Source: Eledone cirrhosa
Taxonomy: Eukaryota > Mollusca > Cephalopoda > Octopoda > Eledonidae
DNA length: 64,000 bases
NCBI GenBank assembly: GCA_964016885.1
Contig: OZ024742.1
Location: 121,081,870 to 121,145,869 of the forward strand
Reading direction: 5' to 3'
Shown here: piece after piece, positions 44,163 to 54,426 of the stretch
How positions within the stretch are numbered: the stretch's first letter is position 1
Layout: each line of letters starts with the position of its first letter
Position numbers and translations under genes: made by a program
Notes under the pieces: generated by a model
Told to the model about the DNA's origin: nothing
What the model saw: only the letters and a program-made list of their open reading frames with translations
Databases searched by the model: none

Positions 44163-44385
44163 GTCAGTCGATCGACTTTCGTCAAATTGGACCGAGGAAA
44201 TAATGTTTCCATGGGTTTTTCCAATTGGTAATACTATCTATTGGTCGCAACTCCAGGTAGAAGGAGCAACGTGAAATAAAGTGCCTTGCTCAAGAACACA
44301 ATGCATCACCTGGTCCGGGAATCAAAATCACAACCTCACAATTGCGAATCCAATCCTCTAACCACTCAGCCACGCATCTTCACCA
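44163..44385 (-). mobile_element. tRNA-derived SINE, family 5
   Basis: Nearly the same sequence as 43262-43476, from GATGCGTGGCTGAGTGGTTA (head, minus strand) to GACGAAAGTCGATCGACTGA. A 70-bp fragment of the same family lies at 52905-52978. Confidence 0.85.
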
Positions 44386-44389
44386 TATA

Positions 44390-44487
44390 TATATGTATGT
44401 ATATACATACATATATATATATAATGTATGCATATACATATATATATGTATGTATATACATACATATATATATATATATATAATGTA

Positions 44488-44532
<45 letters not shown>
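44390..44532. repeat. (TA)n / ATACATAC microsatellite
   Basis: A TA tract with two ATACATACATATAT and two TATGCATA interruptions; itself nearly palindromic. Confidence 0.95.
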
Positions 44533-44536
<4 letters not shown>

Positions 44537-44562
44537 GAGGTGTGACACACGAGTTGTGCTAT

Positions 44563-44907
44563 ATTAGTAAAAAGGAAAAGAAAATGCTGACAAATTTTTC
44601 CCAGTGAAAAATAGTTTAATTAGGAATAAGTATAAATTAGTAATAAGTATTGGTTAGTATTCAGTTTTAGTTTTAAGTTTTCACCGGTTGGGCATTTCTA
44701 ATGCTTTTCAAAAATAATTTTGAGATAGAGCGCTCGTGATGTTTGCTCTAGAGCAAACATCACGAGCGCTCTATCTCAAAATTAGTTTTGAAAAGCATTT
44801 TAAAACTAAAACTGAATACTAACCAATACTTATTACTAATTTATACTTATTCCTAATTAAACTATTTTTCACTGGGAAAATTTGTCAGCATTTTCTTTTC
44901 CTTTTTA

Positions 44908-44911
<4 letters not shown>
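44563..44911. repeat. large near-perfect palindrome (foldback element, family 4)
   Basis: Arms meet at GCTCTAGAGC near 44750. The left arm (44563-44750) and right arm (44753-44911) match over about 160 bp in reverse complement, including CTCGTGATGTTTGCTC and CAGTGAAAAATAGTTTAATT. The left arm has an extra 29 bp (TTTTCACCGGTTGGGCATTT), so the right arm has a deletion. TA tracts bound both sides. Confidence 0.93.

Positions 44912-44950
<39 letters not shown>
44912..44950. repeat. (TA)n microsatellite
   Basis: Pure TA run joining the palindrome to the (ATC)n tail of LINE-A copy E. Confidence 0.95.
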
Positions 44951-44952
<2 letters not shown>

Positions 44953-46586
44953 TCATCATCATCATCATCATCAGGTTTAGCGTCCGTGTTCCACGCTTGC
45001 ATGGGTTTGGACGGGGGTTTTCCCACTTGAGGCAAGAGTGGTTGTCTTGCTCGCATAGGACTGTCTGGCTGGTTTTCTACAGTTGGATGCCCTTCCTAAC
45101 ACCAACCACATTTACAGTGTGGGGCTGGGAGGTTTTTACCGTGTTGCCTACACGGCCACATTACAGCGTGGACTGTCTGGCGGGTTTTCTACAGCTGGAT
45201 GCCCTTCCTAACACCAACCACATTTACAGTGTGGGGCTGGGAGGTTTTTACCGTGTTGCCTACACGGCCACATTTACAGCGTGGACTGTGTGTTTTTTGT
45301 CGTGACACCTACACGATCTCATTTGTTTCGGCCTGGATGTTGTGGGACCAACATAACTTTACATTGAAAGGGGCGGTGTGGGTGGGGTGGAGGTGGTGGG
45401 ACGGGGGTGTGTTTTGATAGAGGTGCCTACTGACTGTAGTAGGTTTTTACTTTGTATTTAGGTAAGGCGGGTCTTCTCTATTACTGAGTACCGCCAAAGG
45501 TCTCGGTCCAGTGACATTGTCTTGGAGAGGTGTAAGCGTGTGAGGTCGGAATTTATCAGCTCGTCCCATGTTTTTCTGGGTCTGCCTACTCCGTGGCTAC
45601 CGTCTATCTTTATTGCCCTGCACTTTGTTATACAGCTGTCGTCTTTCATGCGCATCACGTGACCGTACCAACGTAGCCTTCTCTCGAGTAAACAACATCT
45701 GATCCCTCTTATTTCTAATTTTTTCCTTAGTTCGTTTATGCTTTGCCGTTCACGTATATTACTATTGCACATCCAGCGGAGCATGCAAGCTTCGTTCCTC
45801 TCTAGTCTGCGTATATCCTCTGCACACAATGCCCAGGTCTCACTGCCATGCAGCATTGCTGTTCGTATGCAGGCATCGTATAACCTGCCTTTCATTTTTA
45901 GGGAGAACCCTCTAGCGGCTAATAGTGGTATAAGCTCTCTGAACTTTTTCCATCCAGTTCTGACTCTAGCTACTGTACTTTCAGAGCACCCTCCCCCACT
46001 GCTGATTTTGTCACCCAGATAACGGAAGCTGTCCACTATTTCTATAGAACCCTCTGCGCAGTTGAAGGAGCTAGTATTTTGTGGGCACTTGCTGCTACTT
46101 ATTGCACCAGAGCACCGGCCACATGTAAAATCTATGTTCTTAGTTAGCTTACCTGTGATCCCACTACATCTTTTATGCACCCATACTTTGCATTTGGGAC
46201 ATAAAATGGAATTTCTACCTACGCCTTTCCTACACACTGAGCATGGCCATTTCCCCGATGGGACCGCCGCCTTATTTTCTTTCCTACAAACTAGAACTTT
46301 AGTCTTAGCCAGGTTAATTTTAAGGCCTTTTGATTCTAGGCCGTGCTTCCACGTTTGGAATTTCTTCTCTAGTTCGGTCATTGATTCAGCTATGAGCGTT
46401 AGATCATCTGCGTATAGGAGTTCCCATGGGCAGCCGGTCTTGAACTCCTCTGTTATAGCCTGAAGGGCAATAATAAATAGTAGGGGGCTAAGTACAGAGC
46501 CCTGATGGACACCAACTTTTACGCTAAACTCTTCACTATATTCGTTGTTAATTCTAACCTTACTGAGTGTTTCTTTATACATGGCT

Positions 46587-46588
<2 letters not shown>
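44951..46588 (-). mobile_element. LINE-A copy E: 376-codon open frame plus 3' tail
   Basis: This is the best preserved coding segment of the family. The minus-strand frame is open from 46588 to 45458. An artificial (TA)n-encoded extension carries it back to 46747. In residues of that longer frame: [13 protein letters not shown] at 81-93, RT motif C YADD at 112-115, PHD-like finger C169, C172, C183, C186, H191, C194, C209, C212, then [20 protein letters not shown] and [35 protein letters not shown] to the stop. Motif A and everything before it are missing (5' truncation in a TA tract). The 3' tail (45457-44975) contains a duplicated 112-bp block and ends in (ATC)n. Confidence 0.94.
45059..45283 (-). 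repeat. two 112-bp tandem units within the LINE-A tail
   Basis: The block GACTGTCTGG(C)GGGTTTTCT to CGGCCACA(T)TTACAGCGTG occurs twice in direct order. The same unit is present four times at 47781-48234. Confidence 0.92.
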
Positions 46589-46671
<83 letters not shown>

Positions 46672-46672
46672 C
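46589..46672. repeat. (TA)n microsatellite
   Basis: About 80 bp of TA, directly at the 5' truncation point of LINE-A copy E. Confidence 0.95.
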
Positions 46673-46689
46673 AATATGAATCAATTGCC

Positions 46690-47150
46690 AACATGTGTTC
46701 CTGTAAATGGTCAGGCCTCGCTTATCTCCTCTTTGATGTGATGTCATGCTTTACTCAAAGTTGACACTACTTCACTCACTTGCCACCATCAATTGAAGGT
46801 ACAAACACACCATATTTATCTTTCCATTAAAGGGAGGTAAACTCTTGCGGACAATATGGTCCCACGCCAAATTCGGTAATGTATAATAACATTACCTAAT
46901 ATTCTGCACATGGTTGTTCCACTTGGAACACTGCCAGCAGATCAGAACCATAGAAATTGATGTTTCGGTCCACGTAACTCAATTATCTTACCCACATGAA
47001 GTCGTCTTTCTCACTGATTAATGTATAATAACTCTAACTAGTTGAGTTTGAATTTTAATAATATGAAAATAATTGATTATTTAGTGAGGAAACAGCAAAA
47101 GCTAGGTCCATTCTGTTCGACAAGCTTTATCTCTTAATTATATAAATATA
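46690..47150. other. no recognised feature
   Basis: Mixed-composition sequence without a domain-bearing frame or a known repeat. Confidence 0.5.
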
Positions 47151-47191
47151 TCATCATCATCATCCTCATCGTTTAACATCTATCTTCGGTA

Positions 47192-47645
<454 letters not shown>

Positions 47646-47689
47646 GCTTATTGCCTGTATATATAAGGTGAACCAGTAGATTTGAGGTT

Positions 47690-48318
47690 TACTGAGGCCC
47701 TTTCAATGCAAAGTTATGTTGGTGCCACAACATCCAGGCCGAAACAAACGAGATCGTGTAGGTGTCACAACAAAAAACACACAGTCCACGCTGTAATGTG
47801 GCCGTGTAGGCAACACGGTAAAAACCTCCCAGTCCCACACTGTAAATGTGGTTGGTGTTAGGAAGGGCATCCAGCTGTAGAAAACCTGCCAGACAGTCCA
47901 CGCTGTAATGTGGCCGTGTAGGCAACACGGTAAAAACCTCCCAGCCCCACACTGTAAATGTGGTTGGTGTTAGGAAGGGCATCCAGCTGTAGAAAACCTG
48001 CCAGACAGTCCACGCTGTAATGTGGCCGTGTAGGCAACACGGTAAAAACCTCCCAGTCCCACACTGTAAATGTGGTTGGTGTTAGGAAGGGCATCCAGCT
48101 GTAGAAAACCTGCCAGACAGTCCACGCTGTAATGTGGCCGTGTAGGCAACACGGTAAAAACCTCCCAGCCCCACACTGTAAATGTGGTTGGTGTTAGGAA
48201 GGGCATCCAGCTGTAGAAAACCCGCCAGACAGTCCTATGCGAGCAAGACAACCACTCTTGCCTCAAGTGGGAAAACCCCCGTCCAAACCCATGCAAGCGT
48301 GGAACATGGACGTTAAAC

Positions 48319-48348
<30 letters not shown>
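47690..48348 (+). mobile_element. LINE-A 3' tail with four 112-bp tandem units
   Basis: The unit begins ACAGTCCACGCTGTAATGTG and ends GCTGTAGAAAACCTGCCAG. Four units run 47781-48234 with few differences (AGTCCC/AGCCCC alternates). The copy ends CCCATGCAAGCGTGGAACAT and (GAT)n. The flank before 47781 equals the copy E tail. Confidence 0.92.
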
Positions 48349-48350
<2 letters not shown>

Positions 48351-48404
48351 GGAAGGTATCAATATTAGCACTCTATTCTATAGCTGAGTATATATATTAA
48401 GAAG

Positions 48405-48662
48405 AACAAAATGAGTTTTCACATTGAGGTTTATATTGATTAAGCTCAGTTACTTAGTTTCACAGATGGGTGGCTCAGGATCCATATTAGTGTTATCTCT
48501 CATGAGATTCTGGTTTTTGCTAGATTGATAAGTCTGATGAACAGATTGGGGCTGGAATCAGGCCTGTAACATTGATATGGCTCATGTGCCACCCATCTGT
48601 GAAACATTTGTAACTGAGCCTAATCAATAAAAACCTCAATGTGAAACCTCATTTTCTTCTTA
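48405..48662. repeat. hammerhead-bearing inverted repeat, family 5
   Basis: The left arm (48405-48475) and right arm (48587-48662) share CACATTGAGGTTTATATTGA-type text and CAGATGGGTGGC in reverse complement. The centre holds the 5' half of the ribozyme described at 48529-48616. Confidence 0.85.
48529..48616 (+). ncRNA. hammerhead ribozyme-like motif with enlarged stem II
   Basis: CUGAUGA is at 48534-48540. Stem II pairs ACAGAU with AUCUGU (then GGG with CCC after a bulge) around a loop of about 35 bases. GAA is at 48601-48603. Stem III is ACA-UU-UGU and A17 is at 48612. Stem I begins UGA-type pairing (AGU/ACU) but is short. All core bases are present; the long stem II loop and short stem I make activity uncertain. 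Confidence 0.6.
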
Positions 48663-48663
48663 A

Positions 48664-48725
48664 TATCATCATCATCATCATCATCATCACCATCACCATC
48701 ATCATCACCACCATCATCATCACTG
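48664..48725. repeat. (ATC)n microsatellite, LINE-A tail stub (minus)
   Basis: Pure ATC/ACC triplets are followed by GTTACGTCCATTTTTCCACA, a truncated LINE-A 3' end. From about 48880 to 49060 there are only CACACA-rich sequences. Confidence 0.75.
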
Positions 48726-49074
48726 TGTTACGTCCATTTTTCCACACACATGGATTCAACTCACCTCCCAAATTCTCTAATACACCATCCATTATCACAC
48801 CCCTAGATTCCTATTACTTTCTCTTGATCATTAGCAGCTTCTCTTACAACTAATACATGCCGACTATATATGCTCACTGCACTGTATACACACATACACA
48901 CCCTTATATTAACATACTTTTGCTCATAGCTTCGTACTTACATGCACACACACACTTTTACTCACATATACACACACATTTCTTCTTAGCTTCGTACGGA
49001 CATATAATAACACACACACATACACACATAAACACATGCTTACTCACCTGCACAAGTATAGCCCTTTTTTGAAA

Positions 49075-49310
49075 ACGTTTTTTTTTCCATTTCAGGTAGA
49101 CGCGCTCCATCATCCACTTTTCTAAAAAATAAATCATACACAAAACGCCAGCACCAACAGTTTTGCAAGAGATGTCAACATGAATGGACCTGTTATTTTT
49201 ATCTAAAGACATTTTTTCCAATTCCATCCCGCCCGTCCCCTCAATCTATCTTATTTCTCATTTTTTCTTCTGATGAAGGACTAACGTCCGAAACGTTAAG
49301 ACCCTCTTCC
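49075..49310 (+). repeat. Penelope-like unit ending in a hammerhead motif
   Basis: A block shared with 43905-44130 (minus) runs from TTTCAGGTAGACGCGCTCCA to CTTATTTCTCATTTTTTCTT and leads directly into the hammerhead at 49266-49302. No reverse transcriptase or GIY-YIG domain was seen. Confidence 0.6.
49266..49302 (+). ncRNA. minimal hammerhead ribozyme-like motif
   Basis: CUGAUGA is at 49270-49276, an extra A follows, then stem II GGAC-UAAC-GUCC and GAA at 49290-49292. Stem III is only AC/GU without a loop, U17 is at 49297, and stem I is UCUU/AAGA. Very short stem III is typical of Penelope-type hammerheads that act as dimers. The extra base before stem II is unusual. Confidence 0.55.
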
Positions 49311-49407
49311 TGCTATATCAAGCATTAATCTAATAAATCCCTTCCATATAATGTACCGATTGTGTTGTTATTTCTGTTTACCTTTTACATATATATATAT
49401 ATATATA

Positions 49408-50830
49408 TAATTATTATTAAAGGACTTGAACATCTGAAACTACTTCGCTTTTCCTTATTCGATATTTACTCCGTCACTCCTATTTGGAAAAAGTACGTTG
49501 AGTGCTTGAATTGAATTGCATCAATGTTTACCCTAAGAATTTAGCTCCAATTAGTTGAGCGCTCTATGATGTAACCGATATGGTGGAGAAGAGAGGAACC
49601 AACCATGAGCTACCCCTGGAAATTCCCTCTACCATGGGGATGGAAACCCCTGACACTGGACGGACATAATAGCAACTTTCAGCAGGATAAATACGCGGAA
49701 ACAAAAACTAAGATAAACCCCTATTTTCCTGCAACAAATCACATTTGAACAGAAGCCCCCTCAATTCAATCTATACATTGACAAATTGACAATCATATGG
49801 ATCATTTTGCATATATGTACTCTGTGTTTTTGCATTTATTCATTATTGGTTCTTTTCTTTTGTGTACTTTATGTCTGTTTTTCTTTGATTGTGTTCCATG
49901 TGATGGAAATTATGACTGTGTACCAGATTGACTAATGCCTTGAATACTGTAGCTTACCCTCCGTTATAATGTACGGCACTATCGTTCAATATGTGGATAG
50001 TGTAACTGTGACATTAGAACCCCTCTCAGAACTTCTTACTTAAACATCTCTCCATATTATTTACTCACTTCAGTCTATATGTTTTTTTACTCACCTCAAT
50101 CCGGATTCTCACTTGAAAAATTTTTTAATTTCTAATTGTTAATTTTTTAATTGTTTAATTTATAATTTCTGATATTTGATTTAGGATTTTAACTTTTATT
50201 TCCAACTCTCACTCATAACTTCCAATGTAAAACCATGATACCTAGAATTAAGTTTATTTTCTCTTAGGAGTTGATGGTCAGTCGTACTGTCCATGCTTGG
50301 TGAGAGATAGTATTGTGACCTGTAAAAACTAACACTTTCCCATCCCCTCTGGCTTTCGGCTGACTGCCACAGTCGGGATGGGTAGCGGTAAACTATGGTA
50401 CAGGCCTAAGTGGGTCATTGTTTGGCTGAGAGGGTGAAGTGACTAAGCGAATTTCGTTGAAATCTGCGGTAGCTAATGGTCAACTTCCTTCGGACATGCA
50501 CCTGCGCAGACCGGTGGGGGTGAATTGGTACTCACAGGGGAACGGATGAAGAACCCAAAAGCACACACTTCGTTCGTTCCCATGTCGATTCAATTTGGAT
50601 TGCCTCGGAAACATAACCTTATTATGTAACAAGCTGTCTGAGGATGTCACGACACTCGCACACAGAACAGTGTGGCCAGTGTCATCATTGAAATATATAT
50701 CACAGCATTATTATTAAAGGACTTGAACATCTGAAACTACTTCGCTTTTCCTTATTCGATATTTACTCCGTCACTCCTATGTGGAAAAAGTACGTTGAGT
50801 GCTTGAATTGAATTGCATCAATGTTTACCC

Positions 50831-50832
<2 letters not shown>
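49408..50832 (+). mobile_element. 1.4 kb element bounded by ~125-bp direct repeats
   Basis: The block TTATTATTAAAGGACTTGAA to TGCATCAATGTTTACCCTAA occurs at 49408-49534 and 50709-50832 with one or two differences (CTATTTGG/CTATGTGG). The 1.17 kb between them has no open frame of note. A hammerhead-like motif (50630-50704) lies directly before the right repeat. This looks like a non-autonomous element with terminal direct repeats, or two tandem copies of one unit. Confidence 0.75.
50629..50706 (+). ncRNA. hammerhead-like motif (G at position 7)
   Basis: CUGAGGA keeps every invariant base because position 7 is free. Stem I is GCUGU/ACAGC. Stem II has ACACU/AGUGU and CACAC/GUGUG distally, but the pairs next to the core are weak. 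GAA is followed by stem III AUAU/AUAU, then C17. It sits immediately 5' of the right direct repeat. Confidence 0.45.
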
Positions 50833-50893
<61 letters not shown>

Positions 50894-50896
50894 ATT
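50833..50896. repeat. (TA)n(TG)n microsatellite
   Basis: TA run passing into TGTGTG. The stretch 50900-51515 has no recognised feature. Confidence 0.95.
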
Positions 50897-51513
50897 GCAT
50901 AATTAGTTAACGAATAAAGTAATTGCGACATACACAAGCAGAAAAAATATAAACAAAAATATTTGATTCGGGAACTGCCTGTGATCTAGATGTTATCGTT
51001 GGCGTAAATAATCCCCTAATGCTTTTCCTACTATTACATCATGGTTAACTAAACGGAATGATCAGCTCTATCCAGTGGTGAGCCACTAAATATAAATGAA
51101 TATATATATATATTTATGCAATCACACATACTGTCAATTCTATTTGATTGCATAACTTCAGTGATTTAAATTATTATGCAGTTAACTGGAACATACAATT
51201 AGCCTAAATTACATAGTAGGCAATAAATTACAATAGTCCAGTATATAGTTAATGGTATATTATTGTGTCTGTGTTATACTGGTATGGATTATTGAATAAA
51301 CATGACGAATACATTATAATCTTTATCACAATATCTGATTGAATAAATAACATTTATTCTCAGCATTAAACACCATCTTAATTTATTTGAGAGTGGTTTC
51401 TAGCACATTACGAGGCTTTCATATTCTATAAAATAAAAATGCCTATACACTTCTAACATATTGAGAACTTTTTTTTAACAGTGGTCACCTCCCAATATTC
51501 ATCAGAAATCCAC

Positions 51514-51545
<32 letters not shown>

Positions 51546-51668
51546 AGATTTAATATAGCTTCTACAGAACTAGAACTGTTTCATTCGAAGGAAATCCTCA
51601 TTCCTGATGATATTTTCTTCGAATGAAACAGTTCTAGTCCTGTAGAAGCAATTTCTATATTAAATCTT
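51546..51668. repeat. hammerhead-like inverted pair, family 3
   Basis: Arms of about 50 bp (AAGATTTAATATAG...CTTCTACAG and its complement) are joined at ATTCCTGATGATATT. The plus arm has CUGAUGA (51610), GAAACAG...CUGU (stem III ACAG/CUGU) and stem I UUC/GAA. Stem II is poor in both arms. It is the sister of 43485-43620. Confidence 0.65.
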
Positions 51669-51782
51669 GTATATAATTTATGTATTGAGTACCTTACTTA
51701 CTGCGGTTACCCCCGATTGAACCCAGGACTCACACACACACACACACATATATATATATTTATATATCAATATATATCATCA

Positions 51783-52330
51783 TCATGCTCGGAACATTGA
51801 CCTCCTGGAAACTGTTCAGAGACGTGCAACCAAGCGCATACCCTCCATCAGACACCTACCATACTCTGAACGCCTTGCTTCCCTGGGCATGGATTCATTG
51901 AAGCTCCGACATCTGGCAATGGACTTGGTGAATACCCACAAAGTTTTTAACCATCTCGCCAACTGCAACCCTGAGCGCCTCTTTGATCTCCATGTGTCTA
52001 ACACACGTGGACATGCCTACAAGATAAGAAAACAGCACAGCTCCCATGACTTTCGCAGACATTTTTTCACGCTCAGAGTTGCTGAAGCATGGAACAAACT
52101 GCCTGCGTCAATTGTTAGCTGCCGAGACACTGCATCCTTTAAGACACTCATGCTTCCCGAAATACGCCAAAACTACACCTGATGTACCCCTTCCATACAC
52201 ATGCACACATGTGTGTATCATGACTCGTGCACTGTTCATTTTACTGATGTTTGTGCATTGCCCTATGTACTGTACATGTACTTTTTTGATGAGTTGTGGT
52301 GCACCTGGGCACTGTACACAATATTTCATT
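51783..52330 (+). pseudogene. LINE-C (CR1/L2-like) C-terminal fragment with 3' end
   Basis: An open frame encodes the C-terminal end of a CR1/L2-like retrotransposon: NIDLLETVQRRATKRIPSI, YSERLASLGMDSLKLRHLAM, LVNTHKVFNHL, HSSHDFRRHFFTLRVAEAWN, KLPASIVSCRDTASFKTLML, then TGA at 52180-52182. The pattern (L-QRRATK-I, ERL--LG, RR-FF--R-AE-WN-LP) is the conserved tail after the RT in this group. The 3' UTR ends GCACTGTACACAATATTTCA and (ATT)n. It is 5'-truncated; no RT remains. Confidence 0.9.
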
Positions 52331-52344
52331 ATTGTTATTGTTAT

Positions 52345-52470
52345 TATATCATGACTCATACACTGTTTATTTTCCTGACATTTGTACATTATTCTATGTA
52401 CTATACATGCACCCTTGATGAGTTGTAGTGCACCTGAGCACTGTACACAATAATTTCATTATTATTATTA
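52345..52470 (+). mobile_element. LINE-C 3' end, second copy
   Basis: It repeats ATCATGACTCATACACTGTT, GATGAGTTGTAGTGCACCTG and (ATT)n directly after the first copy. Confidence 0.8.
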
Positions 52471-52816
52471 TCATCATCACCGTTTTACGTCTGTTCTTCC
52501 ACACTAGCATGGGTTAGACGAGTTGTCCTGTTGTGGGCAGTGTCTGGTCGGCTGACCATGCCTTGCTCATACAGGAACTGATCTGGCTTGATTTCTACAG
52601 CTGGATGCCCTTCCTAACACCAACCTCATTTACAGTGAGTGGTGGGTGCTTTTTCGTGGCGCCTACACGTCCACTTTATAGTGTGGGCTGGGTGCTTTTT
52701 TGCCGTGGCACCTCCACGACCACCTTGCGATGGGGGGGGGGGGGGGGCATATTGTCTATATGCTTCAGCTTGTACCCATGGGAGGTCGGGTACTCTGTAT
52801 TACTGCGTAACGCCAG

Positions 52817-52820
<4 letters not shown>
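52471..52820 (-). mobile_element. LINE-A 3' tail fragment
   Basis: In minus orientation it runs from the last coding bases (TGCGTAACGCCAGAG) through the tail, a 15-base G run and CACCAACCTCATTTACAGTG to (ATC)n. It breaks off in a (TA)n run at 52819. Confidence 0.88.
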
Positions 52821-52884
<64 letters not shown>

Positions 52885-52972
52885 ATATATATATTTTTTT
52901 TTTTTGGAACGATCGACTTTCGTCAAATCGGACCAAGGAAACAATGTTTCCGTTGGTCTTTCCAATTGCTAA

Positions 52973-53030
<58 letters not shown>

Positions 53031-53053
53031 ATATATATATATATATATATATA
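52819..53053. repeat. (TA)n microsatellites with SINE family 5 fragment
   Basis: Two long TA runs (52819-52895 and 52976-53053) enclose CGATCGACTTTCGTCAAATC and AATGTTTCCGTTGGTCTTTC (52907-52975), a piece of SINE family 5. Confidence 0.9.
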
Positions 53054-53392
53054 AGGAAAAAATTAGAGATAAGAGGGATCAGATGTTGTTTACTCGAGAG
53101 AAGGCTACGTTGGTATGGACACGTGATGCGCATGAAAGTCGATAGCTGTATAACAAAGTGCAGGGCAATAAAGATAGACGGTAGTCACGGAATAGGCAGA
53201 CCTAGAAAAACCTGGGACGAGCTGATAAACTCCGACATCACACACTTACACCTCTCCAAGACAATGTCACTGGACCGAGACCTTTGGCGGTACTCAGTAA
53301 CAGAGAAGACCCGCCTTACCTAAATATATAGTAAAACCTACTCCAGCCAGTAGGCATCTCTAACAAAATACACCGTTGATGATGATGATGAT
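53053..53392 (+). mobile_element. LINE-A C-terminal fragment, copy E subfamily
   Basis: An open frame encodes [60 protein letters not shown] and ends ...TEKTRLT. This is nearly the same protein as the end of copy E. A short tail and GATGATGATGATGA follow. It starts inside a TA run. Confidence 0.9.
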
Positions 53393-53429
53393 GATATATA
53401 TATATACATATACACATATATATATTATC

Positions 53430-54307
53430 ATTATCATCATCGTTGAATGTCTGTTTTCCATGCTAGCTTTTATCACCTCATCCCAAATTTTCCTAGGTCT
53501 TCCCACTCCATAGCTTCCATCAACTTTGAACACTCTGCACATATTTATACAGCTGTCATCCTTCATATGAATCACATGTCCATACCAGTACGATCTCCTC
53601 TCCTGCACATTGCATCTGATCCCTCTTATGCCTAATTTCTCTCTCAGTTCATTTATGCTTTGCTATTCATGTATCACCCATCGAAGCATGGATCTTCATT
53701 TCTTTCCAACCTTTGAAGGTCCTCTGCACACAGCACCTAGGCCTCACTACCATGCAACATTGCTGTTTGTATACATGCATCATATAATCTTCCCTTCATT
53801 TTGAGGAAAAAACTTTTTGTAGTTAGCAGTGGTAGTAGCTTCCTGAATTTGTTCCATCCTATTCTCACTCTGGCTACTGTACTTTCAGAATACCCACTTC
53901 CATTGCTAATTTGGTCATCCAGGTAGCAGAAGCTGTCAACTGCTTCTACAGAACCTTCCAAGAATGTTATAGCATTGTTTCCTGTGGGCATTTACTGCTT
54001 ACATGCAATGGCCACAATTTCTTCTCTAATTCTGCCATAGCTTCAGCTATAAGTGTGAGATCATCTGTATACAGGAGTTCCCATGGGCAGCCAGTCTTAA
54101 ACACCTATGTTATAGCCTGTAGGATGATAATAAACAGGAGGAAGCTAAGAACAGAGCCCTGGTGGATACCTACCTGCTCATTAAATTCTTCACTATAGTC
54201 ATTGTTAATCCTAACTTTGCTGAATGCTCCGCTTATACATGGCTTGTACAGCCTTCACAAGCCACTCATCTACTCCTAGTTTTCTATGAGCCCACCAGAT
54301 TATGGTA
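53430..54307 (-). pseudogene. LINE-A copy G: RT end to C-terminus, degenerate
   Basis: On the minus strand: [22 protein letters not shown] text at 54305-54240, CPWELLYTDDLTLIAEA (YADD changed to YTDD, about 54090), a deletion removing the zinc finger, SFCYLDDQISNGSGYSEST (53940-53880), [18 protein letters not shown] (53800-53740), RRSYWYGHVIHMKDDSCIN and GRPRKIWDEVIKA to 53460, then (ATG)n. Confidence 0.85.
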
Positions 54308-54412
54308 CATATATGTGTATATATAAGTGGGGACTATATATATATATATATATATGTACCATAATCTGGTGGGCTCATAGAAAACTAGGAGTAGATGAGT
54401 GGCTTGTGAAGG
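54250..54412. repeat. 58-bp perfect inverted repeat of LINE-A sequence
   Basis: The end of copy G (54250-54307) is repeated in reverse complement at 54355-54412 (GTACCATAATCTGGTGGGCT...), separated by 47 bp containing ATATAAGTGGGGACTATATA. Confidence 0.93.
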
Positions 54413-54426
54413 CTATATATATATAA

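Noticed and set aside
46589..46747. N-terminal 53 residues of the 429-codon frame of LINE-A copy E as real protein
   Set aside because: This part is encoded by a (TA)n run and adjacent unique DNA; the LINE sequence begins at 46588.
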